Notes under the pieces: generated by a model
Databases searched by the model: none
The model's input: the letters and a program-made list of their open reading frames with translations, nothing else
Told to the model about the DNA's origin: nothing
Part shown: piece after piece, positions 26,219 to 35,773 of the stretch
How positions within the stretch are numbered: the stretch's first letter is position 1
Layout of the letters: each line of letters opens with the position of its first letter
Translations under genes and position numbers: made by a program
From: Paraburkholderia silvatlantica
GTDB taxonomy: Bacteria > Pseudomonadota > Gammaproteobacteria > Burkholderiales > Burkholderiaceae
Assembly: GCF_003096715.1 (NCBI RefSeq)
Contig: NZ_QEOL01000004.1
Location: 248,001 to 312,000 of the forward strand
DNA length: 64,000 nt
Direction of reading: 5' to 3'

Positions 26219-26444
26219 TCCCCACTCCAGTTTTCCAGTAGCCAAAAAACTGATTTCACGAACCGATATTGTTCGTCGTTGATCCACGTCATATCTTTTC
26301 ACAACCGTGTGCAGTCGCACATTAGCGATAGCCCGCACGCCATCCGTACGGCGCACCGGTCCACGAGACCGGTAGTTCATCCCTGCTTCGACTTCGACGG
26401 CGCCCGGCGCGCTGATATGTGAATCTTTTGCCTGGAGAATTTCA

Positions 26445-27770
26445 ATGCTTGCTGCTTCCGATAACGATCTGCTGACACAGGTGGGCCCCGATAAGCCCAT
26501 GGGCAAACTGATGAGACAGTTCTGGGTGCCGGTCTGTCTCTCATCCGAGCTTGTCCGCGATGGGGAGCCGCTGCGCGTGATGTTGCTGGGGGAACGCCTG
26601 ATCGCGTTCCGCGACACCGATGGCAAGGTCGGTGTGATGGATCACCGCTGCCCGCACCGCTGCGCGTCGATGTATTTCGGTCGTAATGAGGAAGGCGGGG
26701 TGCGCTGCGTCTACCACGGCTGGAAATTCGACACCGAAGGCAACTGTGTCGACATGCCCAACGTGCCGCCCGAGCAGGACTTCAAGAACCGCGTGAAGGC
26801 GAAGGCATACAAGGTGCTGGAGCGCACGGGCCTCGTGTGGGCCTACATGGGGCCGCGCGAGCAGCCGCCGGCGTTCCCGAACATGGACTGCCTGCAGATT
26901 CCGGAAGGCGAGCGGTCGGTGTTCGTTCATCAGCGCGACTGCAACTGGCTTCAGTCGGCCGAGGGCGATATCGACACGTCGCACTTCGGTTTTCTTCATG
27001 TCGGCGGTCTGGAGGTCGACGAAGTCGATCCCGAATCGATGCACAAATGGGGTATCGTGGGCCGCGCGCCGGAATACAGCGTGAAGGAAACGCCGTGGGG
27101 TACGATGTACGCGGCGTATCGCGCCGCCGAGCAGGGCGAATTGTATTATCGCTTTGCCCACTTCCTGTTCCCGTTCTTCACGTTCACGCCCAATGGCAGC
27201 TTCAACGATCTGATCGCATGCACGATCAACGTGCCGATGGATGACGAACATACGATGTCCTATCGTATTGCCTGGGACAAGCGGACCATGCCGCTGCAGA
27301 CGCTCAAGACCGGGGAACCGATTCCGGGTCTCGCGGCCGATATGGAGTTCCTGCCGCGTACCAACGACTGGTTCGGCCGCTGGCGGCTCGTGGCCAATCG
27401 CGAGAATGATTACTTCATCGATCGCGAGCAGCAGCGCACGGTGAGCTTCACCGGCATTCAGGGCATCGGGCGGCAGGACCAGGCGGTGATCGAGAGCATG
27501 GGGGCAGTCGTCGATCGCACCTTCGAGCATCTGGCCGCGAGCGACCGGATGATCATGGTGACGCGTCGTCGCCTGATCCAGGCGGCGCGCGCGCTCGTGG
27601 AGAACGGCGAAGCGCCGGAGGCGGTCGACAATCCGGATGTCTATCTCGGTGCGAGGGGCGGCTCGTTCATCGCGTCGGACAAGCTCGACTGGCAGCAGGC
27701 CTACGAGCAGAATCTGGAACTCGCTGTGCGTAAAGCGGGCGAACCCGAGCGGGCACTGGACGCGGGCTGA
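26445..27770 (+). CDS. Rieske non-haem iron oxygenase, phthalate 4,5-dioxygenase/VanA-like
   Basis: The 441-residue oxygenase component of a two-component ring-hydroxylating or demethylating system. The Rieske [2Fe-2S] site is C69-P-H71 and C88-x2-H91 (CPHRCAS and CVYHGWK). The mononuclear iron site is DIDTSHFGFLH with ligands H180 and H185 and bridging D177. The N-terminus (DNDLLTQVGPDKPMGKLMR) is typical of the phthalate dioxygenase oxygenase branch. The partner reductase is encoded at 30544. Substrates in this branch range from phthalate and vanillate to quaternary amines, so the true substrate is open. A TGGAGA site precedes ATG 26445. Confidence 0.9.
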   Translation: MLAASDNDLLTQVGPDKPMGKLMRQFWVPVCLSSELVRDGEPLRVMLLGERLIAFRDTDGKVGVMDHRCPHRCASMYFGRNEEGGVRCVYHGWKFDTEGNCVDMPNVPPEQDFKNRVKAKAYKVLERTGLVWAYMGPREQPPAFPNMDCLQIPEGERSVFVHQRDCNWLQSAEGDIDTSHFGFLHVGGLEVDEVDPESMHKWGIVGRAPEYSVKETPWGTMYAAYRAAEQGELYYRFAHFLFPFFTFTPNGSFNDLIACTINVPMDDEHTMSYRIAWDKRTMPLQTLKTGEPIPGLAADMEFLPRTNDWFGRWRLVANRENDYFIDREQQRTVSFTGIQGIGRQDQAVIESMGAVVDRTFEHLAASDRMIMVTRRRLIQAARALVENGEAPEAVDNPDVYLGARGGSFIASDKLDWQQAYEQNLELAVRKAGEPERALDAG

Positions 27771-27882
27771 CTTGCGCCCGCCCGTCAACGCGACGGACGG
27801 TCGATAGCCGGACAAGGCGCGTTCCAACGCAGGCGCGCCGACGGCTCACAACATAACCTGTCAGGATGGAGAGACACCCCGC

Positions 27883-29235
27883 ATGGAACCCCACGCAGAC
27901 GCTCCGGTCGAGTTGCCGGATGCACTGGGTCGACTCGCAGCAAGAGCAGACGATCGCCCGGAGACAATTCGCAAGGTCGGTCGCCGTATGACCTGGCTGA
28001 TGTTCGCGCTGAACTTCGTCGCCGTGCTGGACCGTGGCAATCTCGGCTTCGCCGCGCTGCAGATGAACAAGGATCTCGGTTTGACCAGCGCCACCTTCGG
28101 CATCGGCGTGGGCGTATTCTTTTTCGCCTATTCGCTGCTGGAAGTCCCGAGCAACATGATGATGGCTCGCTACGGCGCACGCCTCACGATCGCGCGGATC
28201 GCGATCGCATGGGGGCTGGTGCAGATGCTGATGGCGTTCGAGACGGGGCCCACCTCGTTCTATGTGCTGCGGGCATTGCTCGGTGCCGCCGAGGCGGGCC
28301 TGGCGCCTGGCATGCTGCTGTACATCAGCTACTGGTTTCCGTACTCGTATCGGGCACGCTACAACGCGGTATTCGCGTACGCGATTCCCGCATCGTATGC
28401 GGTGGCCTCCATCGTGTCGGGCTCGATACTGCAGATGAACGGCCTGTTTGGCCTGGCCGGCTGGAAGTGGTTGTTCCTGCTCGAAGGTTTTCCCGCCATC
28501 GCGCTCGGCATCATCACGCTGCTCTATCTCACGGACCGGCCCGCCCAGGCGCACTGGCTTACGCCCGACGAGCGGAGCTGGCTGCAGACGACGATCGACC
28601 GCGAAGCGCTGCTGGCTGGCAGCAGTCCGCACGCGCGGCTGCGCGACGTCGTGCGGCACCCGACCGTGCTGCTGCTTGCCGCCGTCAATACGGGCATCTA
28701 CGGCGGACTCGCGACGCTCGGTGCGTGGCTGCCGCAGATCGTCCGCTCGTTCGGATTGCCGCTGCACTGGATAGGGCCGGTCGCGGCCATTCCGCCGCTC
28801 GTGGCCGTGGTCGGCATGTTCTTCATCGCCCGCCACTCGGACCGGACGCGCGAGCGCGTCTATCACACGTTCTTCCTGCTGCTGGTCGCCGCGTTGGGCT
28901 ACGTGGTCGTCACGATTTCGGCCGGACCGGCGGCGACGATCGTGGGCTTCGTCATCGCGAATGTCGCTGTCTATTCGGTCAATACCATCTTCTGGACGAT
29001 GCCCCAGTCGTATCTGCCGAAGGAAATCACCGCCACCGGTATCGCGTTCGTCAATGCGATGGGCAGTATGACCGGCTTCGTCGTGATCGCGATGATCGGC
29101 CGCGTGCAGGGATGGATGGGTAGCCTGACCGCGGGTTTTCCCATCGTCTGCGGAGTGTTCGTCATCGCGAGCATTGCGGTGCTGACCCTTGCGGCCCGTC
29201 TGAAACGGGGGAAGTCCGCGATCGTCGCATCCTGA
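27883..29235 (+). CDS. MFS transporter, anion:cation symporter (phthalate permease-like)
   Basis: A 450-residue major facilitator with 12 predicted membrane segments. The ACS-family signature near helices 1-2 is present (LNFVAVLDRGNLGFAALQMNKDLGLT), and the helix 4-5 sequence AAEAGLAPGMLLYISYWFP is typical for organic-anion permeases such as phthalate, 4-hydroxyphenylacetate and tartrate carriers. It lies between the oxygenase and the porin, so it probably imports the substrate. ATG 27883 follows GGATGGAGAGACACC. Confidence 0.9.
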   Translation: MEPHADAPVELPDALGRLAARADDRPETIRKVGRRMTWLMFALNFVAVLDRGNLGFAALQMNKDLGLTSATFGIGVGVFFFAYSLLEVPSNMMMARYGARLTIARIAIAWGLVQMLMAFETGPTSFYVLRALLGAAEAGLAPGMLLYISYWFPYSYRARYNAVFAYAIPASYAVASIVSGSILQMNGLFGLAGWKWLFLLEGFPAIALGIITLLYLTDRPAQAHWLTPDERSWLQTTIDREALLAGSSPHARLRDVVRHPTVLLLAAVNTGIYGGLATLGAWLPQIVRSFGLPLHWIGPVAAIPPLVAVVGMFFIARHSDRTRERVYHTFFLLLVAALGYVVVTISAGPAATIVGFVIANVAVYSVNTIFWTMPQSYLPKEITATGIAFVNAMGSMTGFVVIAMIGRVQGWMGSLTAGFPIVCGVFVIASIAVLTLAARLKRGKSAIVAS

Positions 29236-29295
29236 GCCGTAAAAATGCCGATTCCCAATCGGCAATCGACATAACAATTAGGAAGACTATATATC

Positions 29296-30537
29296 ATGAG
29301 AATGGACAGGAGACTCGGTATCGTGTTTTTGGGGTTCGTCGCCGGACAGGCCCACGCGCAGTCCAGCGTGACACTCTACGGTCTGATCGACGAGGGATTG
29401 ATGTACACGAATAGCGTACAGACGAGCGCAGCCCCAGGGGCACACAACGGCAAGTCGCAGGTGGCGCTCGTCGACGGCGCGTCCGGCATCGGCGGCACGC
29501 GTTGGGGGATTACGGGTGCTGAGGATCTCGGTGGCGGTCTCAAGGCGATCTTCACCCTCGAAAACGGTTTCAACATCAATACTGGAGGCCTCGCGCAAGG
29601 TGGCCTGATGTTCGGGCGACAAGCGTTCGTCGGTCTGTCCGCGCCGATGGGCACCGTGACGGTCGGGCGCCAGTACAACACGATGACCGACTTTGTTTTC
29701 CCGACGTCCGTGGCGGGGCTCGTGCCGGGACATATGGGCGCGCATCCGGACGACATCGACGATCTCGGGCACTCGCAGCGCATCAACAATACGATCAAGT
29801 TCAAGTCGGCGACTTTCCATGGCTTTACCGTCGGTGGCATGTACGGGCTTGGTGGCGTCGCCGGCAATTTCACCGGCAAGCAGTTCTGGTCGGGAGCCGT
29901 GAGCTATGCAAGCGGTCCGCTCACCGTCGCGGCGGGGTACACCGACGCGCGCAATCCCAACCTCTCGTACTTCGGCACGGGCGGGACGTCCGGCCCGGCG
30001 ACGAGCAACAACATGGGATCCATCGGCTCGGCAACCGAGGCCTCGTCGAATCCGGTGTTTTCGGGTTACGCGTCCGCACGTTCCCTGCGCATCGCGGAAG
30101 GCGGAGCGCGGTATCAGATCGGCGACGGCACCGTCGGCGCCACGTTCAGTCACATAAATTTCGCCAATCTCGGCGATCTGACCTCGGGACCCAATCCACT
30201 CGGCTTTGCCGGTTCCGCGATTTTCAACGACGTGGAAATCAACGGCGGATATTCATTCGGCCCCGCATTTCAGGTGGCGGCCGCATACGACTATCTGCAC
30301 GGATCGAGCGTGAGTGGAAAGGCCGGGCCGACCGGCGGTGTGACGTATCACCAGGGACTCCTGTCCGCTGCGTATTTCCTTTCCAAGCGCACCGAACTCT
30401 ATGCCATTGCGATCTACCAGAAGGCGACTGGTAAAGACTCGCTGAATCAACCCGCCGTGGCATCCATTACGGGTGTGTCGCCCTCGGCAACGGATCATCA
30501 GGCTGTCGTCCGGCTTGGGATCATTCACCGTTTCTGA
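29296..30537 (+). CDS. Outer-membrane porin (OpcP/Omp32 type)
   Basis: A 413-residue general porin of the beta-proteobacterial type. A signal peptide (RRLGIVFLGFVAGQAHA) is followed by SSVTLYGLIDEGLMYT and the family motif GSRWG-like GGTRWGITGAEDLGGGLKAIF, then VGRQYNTMTD, and ends in GIIHRF with the C-terminal phenylalanine. It sits inside the catabolic cluster, 60 bp after the MFS gene, suggesting uptake of the same compound across the outer membrane. Confidence 0.93.
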   Translation: MRMDRRLGIVFLGFVAGQAHAQSSVTLYGLIDEGLMYTNSVQTSAAPGAHNGKSQVALVDGASGIGGTRWGITGAEDLGGGLKAIFTLENGFNINTGGLAQGGLMFGRQAFVGLSAPMGTVTVGRQYNTMTDFVFPTSVAGLVPGHMGAHPDDIDDLGHSQRINNTIKFKSATFHGFTVGGMYGLGGVAGNFTGKQFWSGAVSYASGPLTVAAGYTDARNPNLSYFGTGGTSGPATSNNMGSIGSATEASSNPVFSGYASARSLRIAEGGARYQIGDGTVGATFSHINFANLGDLTSGPNPLGFAGSAIFNDVEINGGYSFGPAFQVAAAYDYLHGSSVSGKAGPTGGVTYHQGLLSAAYFLSKRTELYAIAIYQKATGKDSLNQPAVASITGVSPSATDHQAVVRLGIIHRF

Positions 30538-30543
30538 AATTCG

Positions 30544-31500
30544 ATGAAAGGTTTGCTCAATCGCAGCATGTGGCCCGTCAGGCTGATGGCAATCAGGCTG
30601 GCCGCCGAACAGGTGAACATCTATGAATTCGCTACGCTCGACGGTTCGCCATTCTGCTCTTACGAACCTGGCGCGCACGTGGATCTCCAGCTGAGAGACG
30701 ATCTGGTGCGCCAGTATTCGCTTCTGCCGGGCGACGACGGGCGCCTGAGGGTCGCGGTGCAGACCGACGAAACGGGGCGGGGCGGGTCTCGTTTTCTCGC
30801 ACGCGAGGCGCACGTCGGAGACGTGTACTTCGTAAGCGAGGCGCGCAATCACTTCCCGCTCGTACGCACCGCGAGCCACAGCGTGTTGATCGCCGGCGGC
30901 ATCGGGATCACGCCGCTTTACGGGATGCTCGTCGACCTGGAGCGCCGCGGCGCGTCATGGGAATTGCACTACGCGGTCCGCAGCGATGCGAAGACCGTCT
31001 TCGGTGAGGCGTTGCGTGGCTACGGAGACAAGGTTCGCATCGTGCGCTCGGATCATCCCGGGGACGGACGCGTCGATATTGCGAAGGTCATCGAGGCCGC
31101 GCCCGCCGGCAGTGAGTTCTATTGCTGCGGTCCAGAGAGGATGGTCGATGCGTTCGTCGACGCAGCGACAGGCCTGCCGTCGGAGAAAGTGCATCTCGAA
31201 CGCTTTTCGGCGACGACGGGAATCGCTGCAGCAGGGGGCTTCGAGGTGCGGCTGGAGCGCAGCGGAAAACAGCTGTTCGTCGCAGAGGGGAATACGATTC
31301 TGCAGACGCTGCGAGATGCCGGATTCGCGATGCCGTCCTCGTGCGAACAGGGGGTGTGCGGCGTTTGCGAATCACGTGTGCTGTCCGGTGAGCCCGACCA
31401 TCGCGACCACGTACTGAGTGCGGCCGAACGGGCGAAGGGCGACACCATGATGATCTGCTGCTCGGGCAGCCGCGGGCCGCTACTTGTGCTGGATCTTTAG
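30544..31500 (+). CDS. Oxygenase reductase with FMN, NAD and [2Fe-2S] domains (phthalate dioxygenase reductase/VanB-like)
   Basis: The 318-residue electron-transfer partner of the Rieske oxygenase. In order: FMN-binding barrel (VRQYSLLPG, 55-63), NAD-binding domain (AGGIGITPLYGML, 117-129, and YCCGPERM, 193-200), and a C-terminal plant-type ferredoxin with cluster ligands C267, C272, C275 and C305. This domain order is diagnostic of the PDR/VanB class. The start is 6 bp after the porin stop. Confidence 0.92.
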   Translation: MKGLLNRSMWPVRLMAIRLAAEQVNIYEFATLDGSPFCSYEPGAHVDLQLRDDLVRQYSLLPGDDGRLRVAVQTDETGRGGSRFLAREAHVGDVYFVSEARNHFPLVRTASHSVLIAGGIGITPLYGMLVDLERRGASWELHYAVRSDAKTVFGEALRGYGDKVRIVRSDHPGDGRVDIAKVIEAAPAGSEFYCCGPERMVDAFVDAATGLPSEKVHLERFSATTGIAAAGGFEVRLERSGKQLFVAEGNTILQTLRDAGFAMPSSCEQGVCGVCESRVLSGEPDHRDHVLSAAERAKGDTMMICCSGSRGPLLVLDL

Positions 31501-31584
31501 CCTGGAAAATACGTTGTTTCGAATCAGTTGCATGTGCGCGTTCGTTCCGGTTCACGCACGTGGTCCGAAAATTCTGGAGAGCTT

Positions 31585-32511
31585 ATGGTAAAGGTTGCCG
31601 TTGCAGGATGTGGTGTGGTCGGGTCGTCGTGGGCGCTGGTATTTGCACGGGCCGGGTTCGACGTCAGGGTGTGGGACGCCGCGCCGGAGGTCGCCCGACA
31701 GGCGAGTACATTCGTGAGCAATGCGCTTGTGCGCGACGGCGTCGAATCGACGATTGCGCCCGTGCGGGTCTGCGCGTCGCTGGAGGATGCGCTCGACGGC
31801 GTCGATTACGTGCAGGAAAGCGCGCCCGAGCGCCTTGAGATCAAGCGCGATCTGTATCGTCGAATCGATACGCTCGCGGCGCGCGATGTCGTGCTCGCCA
31901 GTTCGACTTCGGGTCTGCCCGCGTCGTCGTTCACCGACCATCTGGCGAACCGCGCGCGATGCCTCGTCGTGCATCCGATTAATCCGCCGCATCTGATTCC
32001 GCTCGTCGAACTGGTACCCGCTCCCTGGACCGACGATGGCGTCGTCGAGCGCGCCGCCGCGCTGATGGTGCGTGCGGGGCAGGCGCCCATCCGGCTTTCC
32101 CGCGAAATCAACGGCTTCGTCGTCAACCGGCTGCAGGGCGCGTTGCTCGGCGAGGCGTTTCGCCTCGTGGAAGACGGTGTGTGCAGCGTCGCCGATATAG
32201 ACCGCGCGATCGCGGACGGTCTCGGCCTGCGATGGTTCTTCATGGGGCCGTTCGAGACGATCGACCTGAATGCGCAGCACGGCATCGCCGAATATTGCCG
32301 CAACCTTGGCCCGATGTACTACGGCCTCGCGAAAGAGCAGGCGGATGCGCGCGAATGGGGACCCGATCTGGTCGCTGAAGTTGAGAGACAGTGCAGGCAG
32401 GTGACCGCCGCGGAGAATCTGCCTGCACGGCGGGCCTGGCGAGATCGTTGTCTGGCCGCGCTGGCCGACGTCAAACAGCGCGTGCTCGGCGCGCAGTCGA
32501 GCACCGTCTGA
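31585..32511 (+). CDS. 3-hydroxyacyl-CoA dehydrogenase family protein, lambda-crystallin/carnitine dehydrogenase-like
   Basis: A 308-residue NAD-dependent dehydrogenase. The Rossmann motif GCGVVG (8-13) opens the protein; the family signature follows (YVQESAPERLEIKRDLY, SSTSGLPAS, VVHPINPPHLIPLVE with the catalytic histidine, NGFVVNRLQGALL). The pattern is closer to L-gulonate 3-dehydrogenase/lambda-crystallin and carnitine dehydrogenase than to fatty acid FadB enzymes. It closes the oxygenase cluster and probably oxidises a hydroxylated product. ATG 31585 is preceded by TGGAGAGC. Confidence 0.85.
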   Translation: MVKVAVAGCGVVGSSWALVFARAGFDVRVWDAAPEVARQASTFVSNALVRDGVESTIAPVRVCASLEDALDGVDYVQESAPERLEIKRDLYRRIDTLAARDVVLASSTSGLPASSFTDHLANRARCLVVHPINPPHLIPLVELVPAPWTDDGVVERAAALMVRAGQAPIRLSREINGFVVNRLQGALLGEAFRLVEDGVCSVADIDRAIADGLGLRWFFMGPFETIDLNAQHGIAEYCRNLGPMYYGLAKEQADAREWGPDLVAEVERQCRQVTAAENLPARRAWRDRCLAALADVKQRVLGAQSSTV

Positions 32512-32608
32512 CGTTTTGATGCGGTCGCTGGAAGGTCTGGCTCGCCACCCGCCGAACCTCCTGCGCAAGCCGGGCTATCCGGGCCCCGGCTCGCGCCCGG
32601 CTACGCGC

Positions 32609-33601
32609 TCAATGTTTCAGGCACGTATCCGCGTTTTTCCAGGTGCAAACGTCGAGACCCGTGTGAACGATCGGCTTCACCGTCTTCCCCTCCGCCAGAT
32701 CGCGCATCACCATCGCCGCCTGATAGCCCATTTCCTCAGGCCGCTGCCCGACCAGCGCGTTGACCTTGTGATCCTTGAGGGCCTGCAGCTCCGGCCCGAG
32801 CGTATCGGCTGAAACGATCACGAACTGGCCGCTGTTGATCTTGTCCATGATCGGCGCGACGACCTGCGAATACGCCTCGGGTGCGAAGAGCGGCCAGCCG
32901 CCCTCGAACACGAACGCCTGCAGCGTGCCGGCGTTCGCGGTGAGCGTGTCCTGCATCATCTGGTTCGCTTTCGCGGCGTCGTCGTTCACGTAGAGCGGGC
33001 AGGCGCTGATCTCATGCCAGTTGTTTTCGCCCGCCAGCTTCTTGATGCCTTTCTTGCCCGAGAGCACGTCGCGCGTGCCCTGGGCGCGCTGGTTGATGTT
33101 CTCGGCCGCGGGGTTGCCCATCACGAGGCAGATGTTGCCGCCCTTGGGCATCAGCATCTTCAACTGTTCGCCAAGCTTCACGCCCAGCTCGTAGTTGTCG
33201 GTGCCCACATACGCCTTGCGCAGCGACTGGTCCTTCGGCAGCAGATCGGCATCCGCGGTGATGATCGGGATCTTCGCGTTGCGGCGGCGGATCACTTCGG
33301 CAATGGCCGGCGCATTCGACGGCGAAATGGCGATCGCTGCCACGCCCTTGGTCAGCAGGTCGTCGACGATCTGCACTTCGGCGCTTTCGTCCGCGGCTGT
33401 CGCGGGTCCGGTGTAGTAGCAGTTGTAACCCTGTTTGCCGAGCTCCTTGTTCGCCCGGTCGCAGCCCTGGTGCATGAGATCGAAGTACGGATTGTCGAGG
33501 CCCTTCACGACCAGCGCGAGGGTCTTGTCCGCTGCATAGGCGGAAGAGGCCAGCATGGCGAGCCCTCCGATCGCAGCGAGATACTTCCACGCTTTCTTCA
33601 T
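32609..33601 (-). CDS. Sugar ABC transporter substrate-binding protein (FrcB/RbsB-like)
   Basis: A 330-residue periplasmic binding protein of the ribose/fructose class (Peripla_BP_4). The signal peptide is MKKAWKYLAAIGGLAMLASSAYA. The mature protein has LALVVKGLDNPYFDLMHQG, VAAIAISPSNAPAI, ITADADLLPKDQ and VMGNPAAENINQRAQG, as in FrcB-like proteins. It is first of three genes (binding protein, permease, ATPase) in transcript order reversed from position; the upstream end of the operon is the ATPase at 35564. The sugar is not identifiable from sequence. Confidence 0.88.
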   Translation of the reverse strand: MKKAWKYLAAIGGLAMLASSAYAADKTLALVVKGLDNPYFDLMHQGCDRANKELGKQGYNCYYTGPATAADESAEVQIVDDLLTKGVAAIAISPSNAPAIAEVIRRRNAKIPIITADADLLPKDQSLRKAYVGTDNYELGVKLGEQLKMLMPKGGNICLVMGNPAAENINQRAQGTRDVLSGKKGIKKLAGENNWHEISACPLYVNDDAAKANQMMQDTLTANAGTLQAFVFEGGWPLFAPEAYSQVVAPIMDKINSGQFVIVSADTLGPELQALKDHKVNALVGQRPEEMGYQAAMVMRDLAEGKTVKPIVHTGLDVCTWKNADTCLKH

Positions 33602-33774
33602 GGTTTCCTCCTGTTTGGCGCCGGTTGTACGGCGCGCGTGTCTCGTACAGTTTTCTTCATCGGAAGGAAAGCCCGCGCCCGTGCCTTGGGCTTCCTGCGG
33701 AACCTTGCGTTATGTGTGATGGCTGGCGCCCGGCGGTTCCGCGTGCAGTCCGGCCGCGCCTCCCTGAAACCGGT

Positions 33775-34770
33775 TCAGTCTTCTTGCCGCTCGCCGCCCA
33801 GCCGGTTGAACAGCACGGCGATGATGATGAAGCCGCCCACCACGGTGCCTTGCCAGAACGAGTCGACGCCGAGCAGGATCAGGCTGTTGCGGATCACTTC
33901 GATGAGCGCGGCGCCGACGATCGTGCCCAACGCGCTGCCCACGCCGCCCGCGAGATTGGTGCCGCCGATCACCGTGGCGGCGATCACACGCAGCTCGTCG
34001 CCGGTGCCAAGGCCGGTAGTCACCGCGCCGAGCCAGCCCACTTCCAGAACGGCCGCGACGCCTGCCATCAGTCCGCCCAGCACATAGACAGAACAGATCA
34101 CGCGGCGCACCGGCACGCCGGTGAGATTCGCCGCATGACGGTTGCCGCCGACCGCAAAGACATAGCGGCCCCAGCGCGTGAAGGCGAAGGCGAACCAGAA
34201 CAGCACGCCGAGGACGATCAGAAACCACACGGGATTGGCCACGCCGAGCGTCTTGCCGCCGCCGAGCACGAGGAGCTTGTGTCCGTCGGGTCCGAATTCG
34301 AAGATCGTCCGGCTGCCGGAGATCACGAGCGCGAGGCTGCGGCCTACGCTCAGCATCCCCAGCGTCACGACGAACGGCTGCATGTTGAGATACGCGATGA
34401 GCAGGCCGTTCACGAGGCCGACGAGCCCCGCCGTGAGCAGGCCGAGGCCGATGCCGGCCCAGATCGGGAAGCCCGCATTCATCGTGACGGAAAGCACGAT
34501 GCCGCTCAGGCCGATCGTCGAGCCGACCGAAATGTCGATCCCGCCCGTGACGATGATGGCCATCATCCCCAGCGCGACGATGGCGACGAAAGCGAAGTTG
34601 CGCGTGACGTTGAAGAGGTTCTGCTGCGTGGCGAACGTCGAGGTGACGAACGAGAGCAGGACGCAGGCAACGAGCGTGGCAAGCACGACCCAGAACACCT
34701 GGCTCGCGAGCAATCCGCTCCAGCGCGTGTGGGTCTTCGCGGACTGGGGGTCGTCAAGCAGTGTCGGCAT
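33775..34770 (-). CDS. Sugar ABC transporter permease (FrcC/RbsC-like)
   Basis: A 331-residue membrane permease (BPD_transp_2). Multiple hydrophobic helices with the family signatures ALGMMAIIVTGGIDISVGS, VTLGMLSVGRSLALV, VFAVGGNRHAANLTGVPV and ATVIGGTNLAGGVGS. ATG 34770 gives MPTLLDDPQS. It lies 53 bp downstream of the ATPase gene and 173 bp upstream of the binding-protein gene on the minus strand. Confidence 0.9.
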   Translation of the reverse strand: MPTLLDDPQSAKTHTRWSGLLASQVFWVVLATLVACVLLSFVTSTFATQQNLFNVTRNFAFVAIVALGMMAIIVTGGIDISVGSTIGLSGIVLSVTMNAGFPIWAGIGLGLLTAGLVGLVNGLLIAYLNMQPFVVTLGMLSVGRSLALVISGSRTIFEFGPDGHKLLVLGGGKTLGVANPVWFLIVLGVLFWFAFAFTRWGRYVFAVGGNRHAANLTGVPVRRVICSVYVLGGLMAGVAAVLEVGWLGAVTTGLGTGDELRVIAATVIGGTNLAGGVGSALGTIVGAALIEVIRNSLILLGVDSFWQGTVVGGFIIIAVLFNRLGGERQED

Positions 34771-34823
34771 GGGGTTTGGCCTTTGCGGCGCATCGTTCAA
34801 TTTCGGGTCTCCTGTCGGGGGCT

Positions 34824-35564
34824 TCAGGCGGCGGGGATGGCTCCTGTGATCAGGCCGGTGACTTCCTCCGGCGATGACGCCGCGGTCTGCTTGTCCGCAA
34901 CCTTGCGCCCGCGCCGCATGACGACCACACGGTGGGCGACTTCGAAAACGTCGGGCATGCGGTGACTGATGAGAATGACGGCAATACCGTGCTCGGACAG
35001 GCGTTTGATGAGGTCGAGCACCTGCGTCACCTGGCGCACGCTGATCGCGGCAGTGGGTTCGTCCATGAGCACGAGCCGCGCCTCGGACAGTCGCGTGCGC
35101 GCGATCGCCACGGCCTGGCGCTGACCGCCCGACATCTGCCGGACGAGATCGCGCGGGCGCGTTTCGGACTTCAGTTCCTTGAACAGATCGGCGGCGCGCC
35201 GGTACATGGCCGCGTGATCGAGCACGCGAAAGGGCCATATGCCGATGCGCGGCTCGCGCCCGAGAAAGACGTTGGCCGCCGCCGTGAGGTTGTCGCAGAG
35301 CGCGAGGTCCTGATACACGACCTCGATGCCCTTGGCGCGGGCATCCACGGGTCTGCTGAAATGAACGGGCTTGCCGTCGATGAGCACTTCGCCGTGAGAG
35401 GGCGGGAAGTTGCCGGCGATGACCTTCACCAGCGTCGATTTTCCGGCGCCGTTGTCGCCCATGAGTCCGACCACCTGGCCCGGTTCCAGGCTCAACGTGA
35501 CGTCGGTCAGCGCCTGAATGGCGCCGAAGTGCCTGGAAACGCCTCTGAGTTCAAGAAGACTCAT
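34824..35564 (-). CDS. Sugar ABC transporter ATP-binding protein (FrcA-like, single domain)
   Basis: A 246-residue ATPase with one ABC domain: Walker A GDNGAGKST (36-44), signature MSGGQRQAVAIAR and Walker B RLVLMDEPTAA. Unlike RbsA or XylG it has only one nucleotide-binding domain, as in the rhizobial fructose transporter FrcA. It heads the three-gene minus-strand operon. The 209-bp gap to the lrp gene upstream carries its promoter. Confidence 0.9.
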   Translation of the reverse strand: MSLLELRGVSRHFGAIQALTDVTLSLEPGQVVGLMGDNGAGKSTLVKVIAGNFPPSHGEVLIDGKPVHFSRPVDARAKGIEVVYQDLALCDNLTAAANVFLGREPRIGIWPFRVLDHAAMYRRAADLFKELKSETRPRDLVRQMSGGQRQAVAIARTRLSEARLVLMDEPTAAISVRQVTQVLDLIKRLSEHGIAVILISHRMPDVFEVAHRVVVMRRGRKVADKQTAASSPEEVTGLITGAIPAA

Positions 35565-35773
35565 GGACTGTCGCGCTCGCGCTTGTGAGGCCGCCCGTTG
35601 CAGTGTCCAGGGCGGCCAGTCGACATGCTAACTAGCCTGTTTTTTAGAGCACGATGGCGCTTTTAGCAAGACTATTTCATCGGCCGGTCCTGCTGCGCCG
35701 CGAGCAGGCCGCCGATGAGATAAAATTGCATTTTTGCCGAAAACCCCCGCCAGACGGACCTGGCGCGCTCGTC

